A stretch of DNA of 12,194 nucleotides. It comes from Nitrospirota bacterium. GTDB lineage: Bacteria; Nitrospinota_A; UBA7883. The stretch is from the NCBI GenBank assembly GCA_011052055.1, contig DRJW01000113.1, positions 1-12,194 on the forward strand. The letters are read 5' to 3'. Shown piece after piece: positions 1-6,250 of this stretch. The position numbers and the translations under genes are program-made. The notes under the pieces are model-generated. The model was given only the letters and a program-made list of their open reading frames with translations, was not told the DNA's origin and did no database searches. Every line of letters begins with the position of its first letter. Positions within the stretch are counted from its first letter, which is position 1.

Positions 1-1098
1 AAGCTAGAAGAGGCCATATCCGATTATGATGAAGCGATCAGCCGCGATCCCGGCCTTGTCCAGGCCTACTATAACCGTGGCAACGCCAAATCGGATCTGG
101 GCATGAAACAAGAGGCCATATCCGATTACGATGAGGCCGCGCGCCTTAATCCAAACTTCGCTAAAGCTTACAATAACAGGGCCGTCGCGTTTTCAAGTTT
201 GGGCAAGAAGCAAGAGGCGATCAAGGATTACAGCCAGACTTTACGCATCGATCCCAAGTACACCATTTCATACCATAACAGGGGAAAGGCAAACTATGAT
301 CTGGGGCAGGAAGAGGAGGCGATCAAGGATTATGAGACTTTTATAAAAAAAGCCAATAAATCGCAAGCGCATATAGTAAACGCCGACAAAGAATTTCTGG
401 ATGAGTACAGGGCCGCCAAAGAGGCCCATCCCGAAAAACCCCTGCCCAAAGCCCCTGATTCGATCTCATCAGAGCTCGACGATACGATCTCCGCCAACCC
501 GGTCACCGAAACAAGATCAGAGGCTATATTGTTCCTCGACATTCGCGGCTCAACCGAGATCATCAATACGTATGGCGGTTATCACTTCTTCGCCATGTTC
601 AACTATCTCGAATCGATATATAACAAGCACGCGCACCAGAACGGAGCCGTGTATAAAAAAGGACTCGGCGACGGGTTCATGGCGGTTTTCGAAAATAACC
701 CCGGCGCCGTTAAAACCGCGATCCATGTGATGCAGGATTTGAACAAGTACAATGAGACAGCCGAAGAAAAATCAAAAATAAATGTAAGAATAGGAATAGA
801 TTTCGGAGAGACTAAAGTCGCTCCAGACAATGACCGGTATGGAATACCGGTGAACGTCGCGTCCCGGATTGAGGGTATTAAACCGGAAGCCTTCAGGTCG
901 CTTACCGCAAGGGAAGAGGAGTTTCCTTTCGATAACCGGCTACTCATCTCCTACATTGTATACAATAGCGTGAAAAACGATCCTGATATCGTTTGCAAAG
1001 AATTCGGGTGGGCGGAATTCAAGGGCCTGGAAGGCGTAACATACAACTTGTTCCTTATCGATTGGACTAATTGCAAGCATCCGTCCAACCAGGATTGA
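1..1098 (+). CDS. TPR-repeat protein with C-terminal class III adenylate/guanylate cyclase domain (5' end missing)
   Basis: Probable nucleotide cyclase making cAMP or cGMP, with a TPR protein-interaction module in front. The frame is open back to base 1, so the ATG at 103 is an internal methionine within a TPR and the true start lies outside the window. Numbering codons from base 1, about four 34-residue TPR units fill residues 1-115, a proline-rich linker covers about 140-160, and the cyclase domain covers about 172-300. Catalytic residues are in place: metal-binding Asp180 (FLDIRGS) and Asp224 (KGLGDG), base-selecting Lys220 and Asp278, and transition-state Asn285 and Arg289 (VNVASR). The Lys/Asp pair favours ATP as substrate (family knowledge). 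All residues are in one chain, so a homodimer is expected. No membrane segment is visible in this part. Missing N-terminal domains could add membrane or sensor functions. The gene converges on uvrC. Confidence 0.88.
   Translation, partial: KLEEAISDYDEAISRDPGLVQAYYNRGNAKSDLGMKQEAISDYDEAARLNPNFAKAYNNRAVAFSSLGKKQEAIKDYSQTLRIDPKYTISYHNRGKANYDLGQEEEAIKDYETFIKKANKSQAHIVNADKEFLDEYRAAKEAHPEKPLPKAPDSISSELDDTISANPVTETRSEAILFLDIRGSTEIINTYGGYHFFAMFNYLESIYNKHAHQNGAVYKKGLGDGFMAVFENNPGAVKTAIHVMQDLNKYNETAEEKSKINVRIGIDFGETKVAPDNDRYGIPVNVASRIEGIKPEAFRSLTAREEEFPFDNRLLISYIVYNSVKNDPDIVCKEFGWAEFKGLEGVTYNLFLIDWTNCKHPSNQD
9..332 (+). repeat. 102-bp-period DNA repeat encoding TPR units
   Basis: Near-identical DNA blocks recur exactly 102 bp (34 codons) apart. 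GAGGCCATATCCGATTA begins at about 9 and again at about 111. GAGGCGATCAAGGATTA begins at 214 and again at 316. The period equals one tetratricopeptide unit. The high nucleotide identity of adjacent units suggests recent unit duplication or gene conversion within the TPR array. Confidence 0.75.
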
Positions 1099-1160
1099 AA
1101 AATACTACGTATAACCCAGCCTCGCTCTAGCTCCGGCCCCGCGCAGTCTTTGCTTATTTT

Positions 1161-1192
1161 CAAAAAGGTATTTCTAATAATCGCATATACCT
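1161..1192 (-). terminator. possible weak intrinsic terminator after uvrC
   Basis: On the minus strand, just after the uvrC stop codon, AGGTAT (1192-1187) can pair with ATACCT (1171-1166) around a 15-nt loop, followed by TTTT. The stem is only 6 bp and AT-rich and the loop is long, so this is a weak candidate. No better terminator is visible in the 97-bp gap between the two converging genes. Confidence 0.25.
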
Positions 1193-1195
1193 GGC

Positions 1196-3070
1196 TCACA
1201 ATTTCTCATAAATACCTTTCGCCACCCGGTCCGACACTCGTAACGTCTCTTTCAACTCTTCGAGCGGAGCTTCCCGGATTTTCCTGACAGAGCCGAACCG
1301 CTTTAACAACGCTTTTTTACGCTTTGGGCCTATGCCGGGGATGGCGTCGAGCGATGAGCGTGTCATGGCGCTGTCGCGAAGTTTCCTGTGATACGAAACA
1401 GCGAACCGGTGCGCTTCGTCCCTTGCGCGCTGAAGCAAAAACCGGCCCGGCGACTGCGACGTAAATTTCACTTCTTCTTTTACGCCGGGAATGAAAAACT
1501 GGTCAGAATCCGGATTCTCTCTATCTTTACCTTTGGCTATTCCCACTATGGCCACGCCATCAAATCCCATTTCGCCCAGTTCCCGGCTGATCGCGTTTAC
1601 CTGCCCCTTGCCTCCATCGATCAATATCAGGTTGGCGATCAGCCCGCCTTTTTCGGCAAGCCGGGTCATGCGCCTTCGCGCAACTTCAGCCAGTGAAGCG
1701 TAATCGTCCGGCCCGCTGACAGATTTGATTTTATATTTACGATATTCACTTTTTGATGGCGATCCGTCGCGAAAAACAACAACGGAGCCGACTGGATTCA
1801 ACCCTGACGTATTGGAGATATCGTAAGCTTCTATGACCGTTGGCGGATTGGCCAGGCTCAACTTGTCTTTTATCTCCTCTAACGCCCCACGTCTCTCTTT
1901 TTCAGAATCGAGAGCGCAGGTTAGCTGGAGTTTCGCGTTTTTCTCCGCCATTTCCATCAGGCGTCTCTTGCGCCCCCGCGCGGGAAAAACGATTTGCGCC
2001 TTCGCGCCTTTTCTCGCCGAAAGATATTCCTCCAGCGCCGCCTTGTCATCCGGAGCGCCGTTTATGATTATTGTTCCCGGTATTTCCATTCCGTGGGAGT
2101 AAAACTGGCGTATGAACGCCCCCAGCGCCTCGTCTCTATCCAGAATATCGAGTTTGTCAAAAAGAAAATTCTTCTCGGCGTTCATCTTTCCCCGCTTGAT
2201 ACGGAAAATTTTCATTATCGATCTGCCCGCTCTCTCGTATGACGCGATCACGTCTTCATCCGCAAGGGACGTGTCTGTTATCGACTGTTTCTCGGCAAGT
2301 TTCTTAAGCGCGGACATCTCGTCGCGATACCTTGCCGCCACCTCGAACAGCTCCTCGCCGGAGGCGTCCATCATTTTTTGATGAAGAGTCTTTACAAGCT
2401 CCTCGTTGCGTCCTTTTAAAAACATGACTACCCGGTCTACTTCGCTCCGGTATTGCTCTTCACTGATTTTTCCTGCGCACGGCGCGAGGCATCTTTTCAT
2501 CTGGAAGTTCAGGCAAGGGCGCCGGAAAGGTTTTCCTTCAAGGTTGTCCCTGCTCTGGCGAAGGGGAAATATCTTGCGGACAAGCCTCAGCGCCTCCCTG
2601 ACCGATTTGGCGGAGACAAAGGGGCCAAAATACATTCCGCCGTCTTTTAAAACTTTTCGCGCAAGAACCAGCCTCGGAAATTTTTCCTTCATTGTAAGCT
2701 TGAGATAAGGATAATTTTTATCATCCTTTAGCAATACATTAAATGCCGGCTTCTCTTTTTTAATAAGGTTGTCTTCCAATATCAGCGCTTCTATTTCAGA
2801 GGCGGTGATAACCACGTCTACCGACCGGGCCTTTTTAACCATCGCCTCGATTCGGGGCGAATGAGCCGCGCAACTCTGGAAATAAGAGCGGACTCTGTCT
2901 CGTAAAGACTTCGCCTTGCCGACATACAAAATTATTCCGTTTTTATCTTTCATCAGATAAACACCAGGTTTGGCGGGCAGGCGGTTTAATGTTTCGCGCA
3001 AGTGGGTAAACCTGTCTTTTGAACTCTTTGTTTCATTCATAATGAAAGTATATCCGGTTTCAGGCGACAT
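1196..3070 (-). CDS. uvrC: UvrABC system protein C (excinuclease subunit)
   Basis: Nucleotide excision repair nuclease that incises 3' and then 5' of a lesion after UvrB is loaded. Order in the 624-residue frame: GIY-YIG nuclease domain at about 30-120 (PGVYLM, LYVGKAK, with the expected Arg, Glu and Asn), cysteine region 170-200, UVR (UvrB-binding) motif about 220-260, RNase H-like nuclease about 410-560 with the Asp417 (YDISN), Asp485 (LIDGGKGQ) and His554 triad, then a C-terminal helix-hairpin-helix pair from about 573. Length is normal. Start is uncertain. ATG at 3070 has only a weak GAG-type ribosome site, and ATG at 3040 (614 residues, beginning MNETKSS) fits the usual family N-terminus as well. 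Odd point: three of the usual four iron-sulfur cysteines are present (186, 194, 198), while the first position is Ser173. It appears to be a stand-alone gene. Confidence 0.96.
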   Translation of the reverse strand: MSPETGYTFIMNETKSSKDRFTHLRETLNRLPAKPGVYLMKDKNGIILYVGKAKSLRDRVRSYFQSCAAHSPRIEAMVKKARSVDVVITASEIEALILEDNLIKKEKPAFNVLLKDDKNYPYLKLTMKEKFPRLVLARKVLKDGGMYFGPFVSAKSVREALRLVRKIFPLRQSRDNLEGKPFRRPCLNFQMKRCLAPCAGKISEEQYRSEVDRVVMFLKGRNEELVKTLHQKMMDASGEELFEVAARYRDEMSALKKLAEKQSITDTSLADEDVIASYERAGRSIMKIFRIKRGKMNAEKNFLFDKLDILDRDEALGAFIRQFYSHGMEIPGTIIINGAPDDKAALEEYLSARKGAKAQIVFPARGRKRRLMEMAEKNAKLQLTCALDSEKERRGALEEIKDKLSLANPPTVIEAYDISNTSGLNPVGSVVVFRDGSPSKSEYRKYKIKSVSGPDDYASLAEVARRRMTRLAEKGGLIANLILIDGGKGQVNAISRELGEMGFDGVAIVGIAKGKDRENPDSDQFFIPGVKEEVKFTSQSPGRFLLQRARDEAHRFAVSYHRKLRDSAMTRSSLDAIPGIGPKRKKALLKRFGSVRKIREAPLEELKETLRVSDRVAKGIYEKL

Positions 3071-3250
3071 CCTGCTATCTCGTCCACACCTTTAAATTCG
3101 TAGTAGAAAGACCGGTAAATTGTAGCCGGAAACTCTAGAAAACCTGGCAAGGGATATCGCGTCGCTCATCACATTGATAACATTGGTCTTGTTCCGGCAT
3201 ATCTGTTGGCACGTCAATTGCTCCATCTCCGGGCAGGCGAAGGCTTTAAT

Positions 3251-3256
3251 AAGGAG
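3251..3256 (+). promoter_or_regulatory. Shine-Dalgarno deciding the start at 3264
   Basis: AAGGAG lies 7 nt before the ATG at 3264. The longer in-frame option at 3174 has no such site and would add a 30-residue extension that does not resemble a signal peptide. The 3264 start places a hydrophobic segment directly at the N-terminus. Confidence 0.7.
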
Positions 3257-3263
3257 TCTTGTT

Positions 3264-3824
3264 ATGGAGTCGTTTCATTTACCGGTCACGGCCATTGTCG
3301 CTCTGGCTGTAAGTTTATCAGCTCTGGCTTTTACAGCTTACGACCCGGCCATGTGGCTTTATCCGCCATCTACTATCGGCGCCCAGGATATGGCGTTGAC
3401 TACCAGGTGCGACAGGCTTGTTTTGCGCTACCTTTCAAGCGACAAGCCTTCATTCGACAGGCTCGCCGGCGCAATGCGAAAATTTATCGGCAAGGAGCCT
3501 TACGGGATGCTTCTCGATTCCACAGAACAGGCGCTTAATTACGATTCCAGAATCTCCATGGATAGATTGCAACTGCTCCGTGGCAAAATTCTCCTGAAGC
3601 TGGGACGCGATGCGGAAGCTAAGGAAAGTTTCAGATCCGCCTTGAAGTTGAACCCGGATAATTCGCAGGCGCGAAAAATTCTCATAGACCAATATGCCGA
3701 AACGGGGTCTTACGGCATGGCTGGAAAGGAGATAGAAAAGGCGTTAGATAACAATCCGGGTGGAGACGGGGGCAGAGGCGATCAGCAGGTTCTGGAAGAA
3801 ATAACTTTATCATCAAGTTTGTAG
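3264..3824 (+). CDS. small membrane-anchored TPR protein, unknown function
   Basis: 186-residue protein with one N-terminal hydrophobic helix (about residues 7-25, LPVTAIVALAVSLSALAF) and no lipobox, followed by a mostly soluble C-terminal part. A TPR-like helix pair (LLRGKILLKLGRDAEAKESF, then ALKLNPDN) sits at about 100-135, and a second, weaker unit ends in KEIEKALDNNPGG at about 155-165. Likely a single-pass inner-membrane protein displaying TPRs on the periplasmic face, acting as a scaffold (inference). I do not recognise an orthologue. The C-terminus is odd. After a glycine-rich stretch it ends in ITLSSSL, and the last codons plus the stop form an end resembling the palindromic repeat described at 3935. 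The tail may therefore have been altered by insertion. Divergent from uvrC. Confidence 0.7.
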   Translation: MESFHLPVTAIVALAVSLSALAFTAYDPAMWLYPPSTIGAQDMALTTRCDRLVLRYLSSDKPSFDRLAGAMRKFIGKEPYGMLLDSTEQALNYDSRISMDRLQLLRGKILLKLGRDAEAKESFRSALKLNPDNSQARKILIDQYAETGSYGMAGKEIEKALDNNPGGDGGRGDQQVLEEITLSSSL

Positions 3825-3832
3825 AGGCTCCC
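3822..3832 (+). repeat. solitary end of the palindromic element, overlapping the stop codon of the TPR gene
   Basis: TAGAGGCTCCC matches the right terminus of the 3935-4111 element (TAGAGGCTTCC) at 10 of 11 positions. Taken over 21 bases (from 3812) the match is 17 of 21 by hand. It is inverted relative to the left terminus at 3935-3945. The first three bases are the stop codon of the upstream gene. No partner end is found about 177 bp upstream. Confidence 0.5.
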
Positions 3833-3863
3833 TGTAGATATAAAAACGTGAGCGGCTTGCCTT

Positions 3864-3923
3864 AGCCCTTGCCTCCTGCCTTTTTCGCTCTGGCGACTGG
3901 TCATCGCCAGGGCGGGGAGGGCT
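3864..3923. other. GC-rich imperfect hairpin
   Basis: Outer arms AGCCCT (3864-3869) and AGGGCT (3918-3923) pair perfectly. An inner stem, CTGGCGA (3890-3896) with TCGCCAG (3904-3910), is a perfect 7 bp around a 7-nt loop, and C-rich and G-rich tracts between them can partly pair. No T-run follows on either strand, so it is not a classical intrinsic terminator. It lies between two ends of the palindromic repeat, downstream of the TPR gene. Confidence 0.55.
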
Positions 3924-3934
3924 TAAAACAATAA

Positions 3935-4111
3935 GGAAGCCTCTAATAATTGGTTTCGTGGCGAAAACGGATGAGATGGTTTCTCACAAGGAGACGGGAG
4001 CAAATTCCCGCAAACGTATGGGAACATACGTTGAGGACAATTTGGACACGCCAACGACGTGAGAGGGCATGTCACACGTTTACAGCAGAAATCGAATTTT
4101 TAGAGGCTTCC
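3935..4111. mobile_element. 177-bp MITE-like palindromic element, complete copy
   Basis: The ends are 12-bp perfect inverted repeats (GGAAGCCTCTAA at 3935, its complement ending at 4111), with similarity extending to about 22 bp. The arms stay complementary in register along the element: TTTCTCAC (3980-3987) faces GTGAGAGG (4059-4066), CAAATT (4001-4006) faces AATTTG (4039-4044), and an 8-bp perfect stem AACGTATG/CATACGTT (4013-4020/4025-4032) closes on a GGAA tetraloop at the exact centre. It has no credible coding capacity. The flanks (ATAA/ATGA) give no clean target duplication. A related copy begins at 12097. It is best read as a non-autonomous transposon relic or a large REP-like palindrome. 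The parent transposase family cannot be named from this window. Confidence 0.75.
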
Positions 4112-4163
4112 ATGAGTACAAGGTGGTCTTTGGTCCGGCCTTTCTTTTCCCCATGCCCCACGT

Positions 4164-4169
4164 TATAGT
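4164..4169 (+). promoter_or_regulatory. possible -10 element for the HisA-like gene
   Basis: TATAGT ends 6 nt before the ATG at 4176. With normal spacing, transcription would start at or next to the A of the start codon, giving a leaderless message. The -35 candidate 17 bp upstream (TTTCTT) is poor. No Shine-Dalgarno precedes the ATG, which fits but does not prove leaderless initiation. Confidence 0.25.
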
Positions 4170-4175
4170 GTCGGC

Positions 4176-4844
4176 ATGAAACCTGGTTTTGTCATCCCTG
4201 TGATGGATATCAAAAACGGCGAGGTCGCGCGCGCTGTCGCCGGGAACCGAAGCGAATATAAACCTGTTAAATCACCTCTTCTGTCTGGCGCCGACCCGTT
4301 GCATTTCGTGGAGCGTTTTACCGCCGAATTTAATTTTAACCTCTTCTACATCGCCGATCTCGACGCGATCATGGGCAAAGGATCAAACTTTCCGGTTATA
4401 GAAAAACTTATTTGTTTAACGACGCAAAACTACTGGCTCGACGCAGGCTATAAAACAATGGACGACGTTTTGTCTCATCCCCGGCTGACACCGGTTGTGG
4501 CCACTGAGACATTCCAGATGAGCGATGTGACGGCGGATTTATCCAAAGCCATTGTATCCATCGATACCATGCGCGGGAAGCCGATAGGGGTCAATCGATC
4601 ATCCACCACAACCGAGCTGATTAACCGGGCCAGAGCTGTTGGCGCGAGACGGTTTATCTTTATGAGACTCGACGCGGTGGGATGCGGTAATTTTGATGTT
4701 ACAGCCCTGCCGCGCCCTGAAAAAGGCGAGTCGTGGCGCTTCGCGGGGGGAATCAGCTCCAGCCTCGATCTTGATAAACTATCCGCCATTGGTTATTCGG
4801 GAGCGCTGGTATCCACCGCTCTTCACAACGGAAGCCTGCGCTGA
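4176..4844 (+). CDS. HisA/HisF-like TIM-barrel paralogue, not in a histidine operon
   Basis: 222-residue half-barrel-repeat TIM protein related to ProFAR isomerase HisA. Both general acid/base aspartates of HisA have counterparts: Asp11 (IPVMDIKNG) on strand 1 and Asp130 (SIDTMRGK) on strand 5. The phosphate-binding features GGIS (191-194) and GALVSTALHNGS (209-220) are also present. The YKPVKS and FYIADLDAIMGKG blocks resemble the uncharacterised HisA-related family that I recall from methanogens and from bacteria with tetrahydromethanopterin C1 genes (COG1411-type, from memory, not searched). True HisA is usually about 240-250 residues with other loop sequences. Reaction unknown; an isomerase or aldolase-type step on a phosphorylated substrate is a guess. 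No his genes flank it. The start has no visible Shine-Dalgarno, but the first residues begin the barrel correctly. Confidence 0.75.
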   Translation: MKPGFVIPVMDIKNGEVARAVAGNRSEYKPVKSPLLSGADPLHFVERFTAEFNFNLFYIADLDAIMGKGSNFPVIEKLICLTTQNYWLDAGYKTMDDVLSHPRLTPVVATETFQMSDVTADLSKAIVSIDTMRGKPIGVNRSSTTTELINRARAVGARRFIFMRLDAVGCGNFDVTALPRPEKGESWRFAGGISSSLDLDKLSAIGYSGALVSTALHNGSLR

Positions 4845-4868
4845 TTTTTAGCAGGCGTCCTCAGATAA

Positions 4869-4949
4869 TCTCCAGCGCGAGGGGGGCGAGGGCGAGAGGG
4901 GCGCTAAAACAACCTGGAGACTGGCCGGGGCTGGCCGGGGTTGGCGGGG
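4869..4949 (+). repeat. G-rich convergent intergenic region with tandem repeats and inverted arms
   Basis: Between the converging 3' ends of the HisA-like gene and ndk, the plus strand carries six runs of three or more G. CTGGCCGGGG is repeated in tandem at 4921 and 4931, with a degenerate third unit TTGGCGGGG at 4941. TCTCCAG (4869-4875) pairs with CTGGAGA (4914-4920), and AGCGC (4874-4878) pairs with GCGCT (4901-4905). The two pairings overlap and exclude one another. No T-run follows, so the region is not an ordinary intrinsic terminator, although both transcripts must end around here. Confidence 0.6.
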
Positions 4950-4954
4950 TTGAA

Positions 4955-5371
4955 TTACACTATTTCGAGTTCGGAGAAGAAATAGGAAATCTCTCTTTTA
5001 GCTGAATCTTCAGAATCCGATCCGTGCACCGAGTTTTTCTCAAGACCGACCGCAAGTTCTTTTCTTATCGTCCCTTCATTGGCGTCGTTCGGATTGGTGG
5101 CGCCCATGATGTCGCGCCATCTCTCCTGCGCGTTTTCCCCTTCCAGCACAGCCACGCAACAGGGGCCAGAGCTCATGTAGCCGGTAAGCGATTCGAAAAA
5201 AGGGCGCTCTTTATGCTCGATATAAAACCCCTCCGCCTCGGCTTTCGTCATATGCATCCTTCTTAACGCCACAACTTTAAGCTTTTCCGACTCGATCCAG
5301 CTGATTATCCGGCCAGTTAACGAACGCTCCACCGCGTCCGGTTTAATGATAGCGAATGTACGCGATGCCAT
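4955..5371 (-). CDS. ndk: nucleoside diphosphate kinase
   Basis: Transfers the gamma-phosphate among nucleoside triphosphates through a phosphohistidine intermediate; cytosolic oligomer. 138 residues, the normal length. It shows IIKPDAV at 8-14, the MGATNP nucleotide-binding segment at 89-94, and active-site His116 in NSVHGSDS, followed by the family's EISYFF close. The start is fixed by AGGAG (5378-5382) 6 nt upstream, a site that overlaps the korB stop codon, so translation is probably coupled to korB. Last gene of the sucC-sucD-korA-korB-ndk operon. Its placement fits with rebalancing NTP pools used or made by succinyl-CoA synthetase (inference). Confidence 0.98.
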   Translation of the reverse strand: MASRTFAIIKPDAVERSLTGRIISWIESEKLKVVALRRMHMTKAEAEGFYIEHKERPFFESLTGYMSSGPCCVAVLEGENAQERWRDIMGATNPNDANEGTIRKELAVGLEKNSVHGSDSEDSAKREISYFFSELEIV

Positions 5372-5376
5372 GCTTT

Positions 5377-5382
5377 ACTCCT
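5377..5382 (-). promoter_or_regulatory. ndk Shine-Dalgarno overlapping the korB stop codon
   Basis: Read on the minus strand, the korB TAG stop (5383-5381) runs directly into the AGGAGT ribosome-binding site of ndk. A ribosome terminating on korB therefore covers the ndk initiation site, the arrangement expected for translational coupling. Confidence 0.75.
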
Positions 5383-6250
5383 ATGGCTTATATGTGTCGA
5401 TGATTTTGTTGATATCGTAATTGTCCGAGGCGCCGGCTTTTTTACGGATGTCATTGAGCCGGTCCACCAGTGTCGGCGCCTCCACCTGATACAAAAGACC
5501 CGTTGGCGTTTTGCCCTCCTTAGCTTTCAGGGCGATAGCCAGCGCGGCGTTCAGATCACTGCTGTCATGATCGTCCGGAATCTCCTCGATCAGATCTTTA
5601 TAATAATCGAATGTGTTTATCTTGTTGAAAGTCGGGCAGGGGCTGATGATATTTACAAAAGAAAACCCTCTATGCTGAATCGCTTTTTTGACAAGCTCTT
5701 GCACTGCCTTGGCCTTAGAGCTGTAACCTTGCGCGACGAACGTGGCCCCGTAAGCCAGACAAAACGCCAGAGGATTGACCGGATTATCGGGCGCGCCGTA
5801 TGGAGTGGTGGAAGCCACCATCCCCGTGCTACTGGTGGGGGAAACCTGCCCTTTGGTAAGCCCGTAAATGGAGTTGTCCATCAGTATGTATGTAATGTCG
5901 GTGTTTTTCCGCGCGATGTGGGGCACATGGCCGCCGCCGATGGAAAAGCCGTCACCGTCACCGCCGAAGACTATGACCTCCTGATCGGGACGGGCCAGCT
6001 TAAGCCCCGCCGCCACAGGCAGAGCCCGGCCATGGGCGGTATGCATGCCATAGGTCTTGACAAAATATGGAAAACGGGACGAGCAACCGATCCCCGACAC
6101 CAGCACGGTGTTGTCTATATCGATTTTAAGATCGGCGAACGCTTTTAAAACCGCGTTTAATACGCCATAATCGCCGCAACCGGGACACCATGTGGGCGGG
6201 ATAGTACTCTTGTAATCTTTCGCCTTCAAAGGCGCGGCGACGGTGGTCAT
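5381..6250 (-). CDS. korB: 2-oxoglutarate:ferredoxin oxidoreductase, beta subunit
   Basis: Thiamine-pyrophosphate and [4Fe-4S]-binding catalytic subunit that, with KorA, interconverts 2-oxoglutarate + CoA and succinyl-CoA + CO2 using ferredoxin. 289 residues. Cluster cysteines Cys22 and Cys25 (WCPGCGDYG), Cys56 (GIGCSSR) and Cys205 (ISPCPTFN) are all present. The TPP/Mg motif runs from GGDGDGFSIGGGH (about 96-108) to Asn126. The TAHGRALPVAAGLKLARP block is typical of 2-oxoacid ferredoxin oxidoreductase beta subunits. I chose ATG at 6250, not TTG at 6253, because a full GGAGGTGA site lies 7 nt upstream and the ATG overlaps the korA stop as TGATG. The assignment to 2-oxoglutarate, not pyruvate, rests on the two-subunit form and on linkage to sucCD. 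Confidence 0.93.
   Translation of the reverse strand: MTTVAAPLKAKDYKSTIPPTWCPGCGDYGVLNAVLKAFADLKIDIDNTVLVSGIGCSSRFPYFVKTYGMHTAHGRALPVAAGLKLARPDQEVIVFGGDGDGFSIGGGHVPHIARKNTDITYILMDNSIYGLTKGQVSPTSSTGMVASTTPYGAPDNPVNPLAFCLAYGATFVAQGYSSKAKAVQELVKKAIQHRGFSFVNIISPCPTFNKINTFDYYKDLIEEIPDDHDSSDLNAALAIALKAKEGKTPTGLLYQVEAPTLVDRLNDIRKKAGASDNYDINKIIDTYKP

Noticed and set aside
3174..3203. TTGATA with a CATATC-like -10 before the small TPR gene
   Set aside because: The -10 matches only three of six consensus positions, which is too weak to call.
3174..3263. N-terminal extension of the small TPR protein from the ATG at 3174
   Set aside because: No ribosome site at 3174, whereas AAGGAG sits correctly before the ATG at 3264, directly ahead of the membrane segment.
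3950..4168. 72-codon open frame across the palindromic element
   Set aside because: It begins inside one inverted terminus and runs through the opposite one. The sequence is explained by the palindrome, and there is no ribosome site or protein-like pattern.
4869..4920. Intrinsic terminator in the gap between the HisA-like gene and ndk
   Set aside because: Paired arms exist but are far apart and no T-run follows on either strand.
5567..6148. 193-codon open frame on the plus strand opposite korB
   Set aside because: It lies wholly antisense to a well-supported gene. Its translation shows no recognisable domain, and its length is explained by the codon bias of korB.
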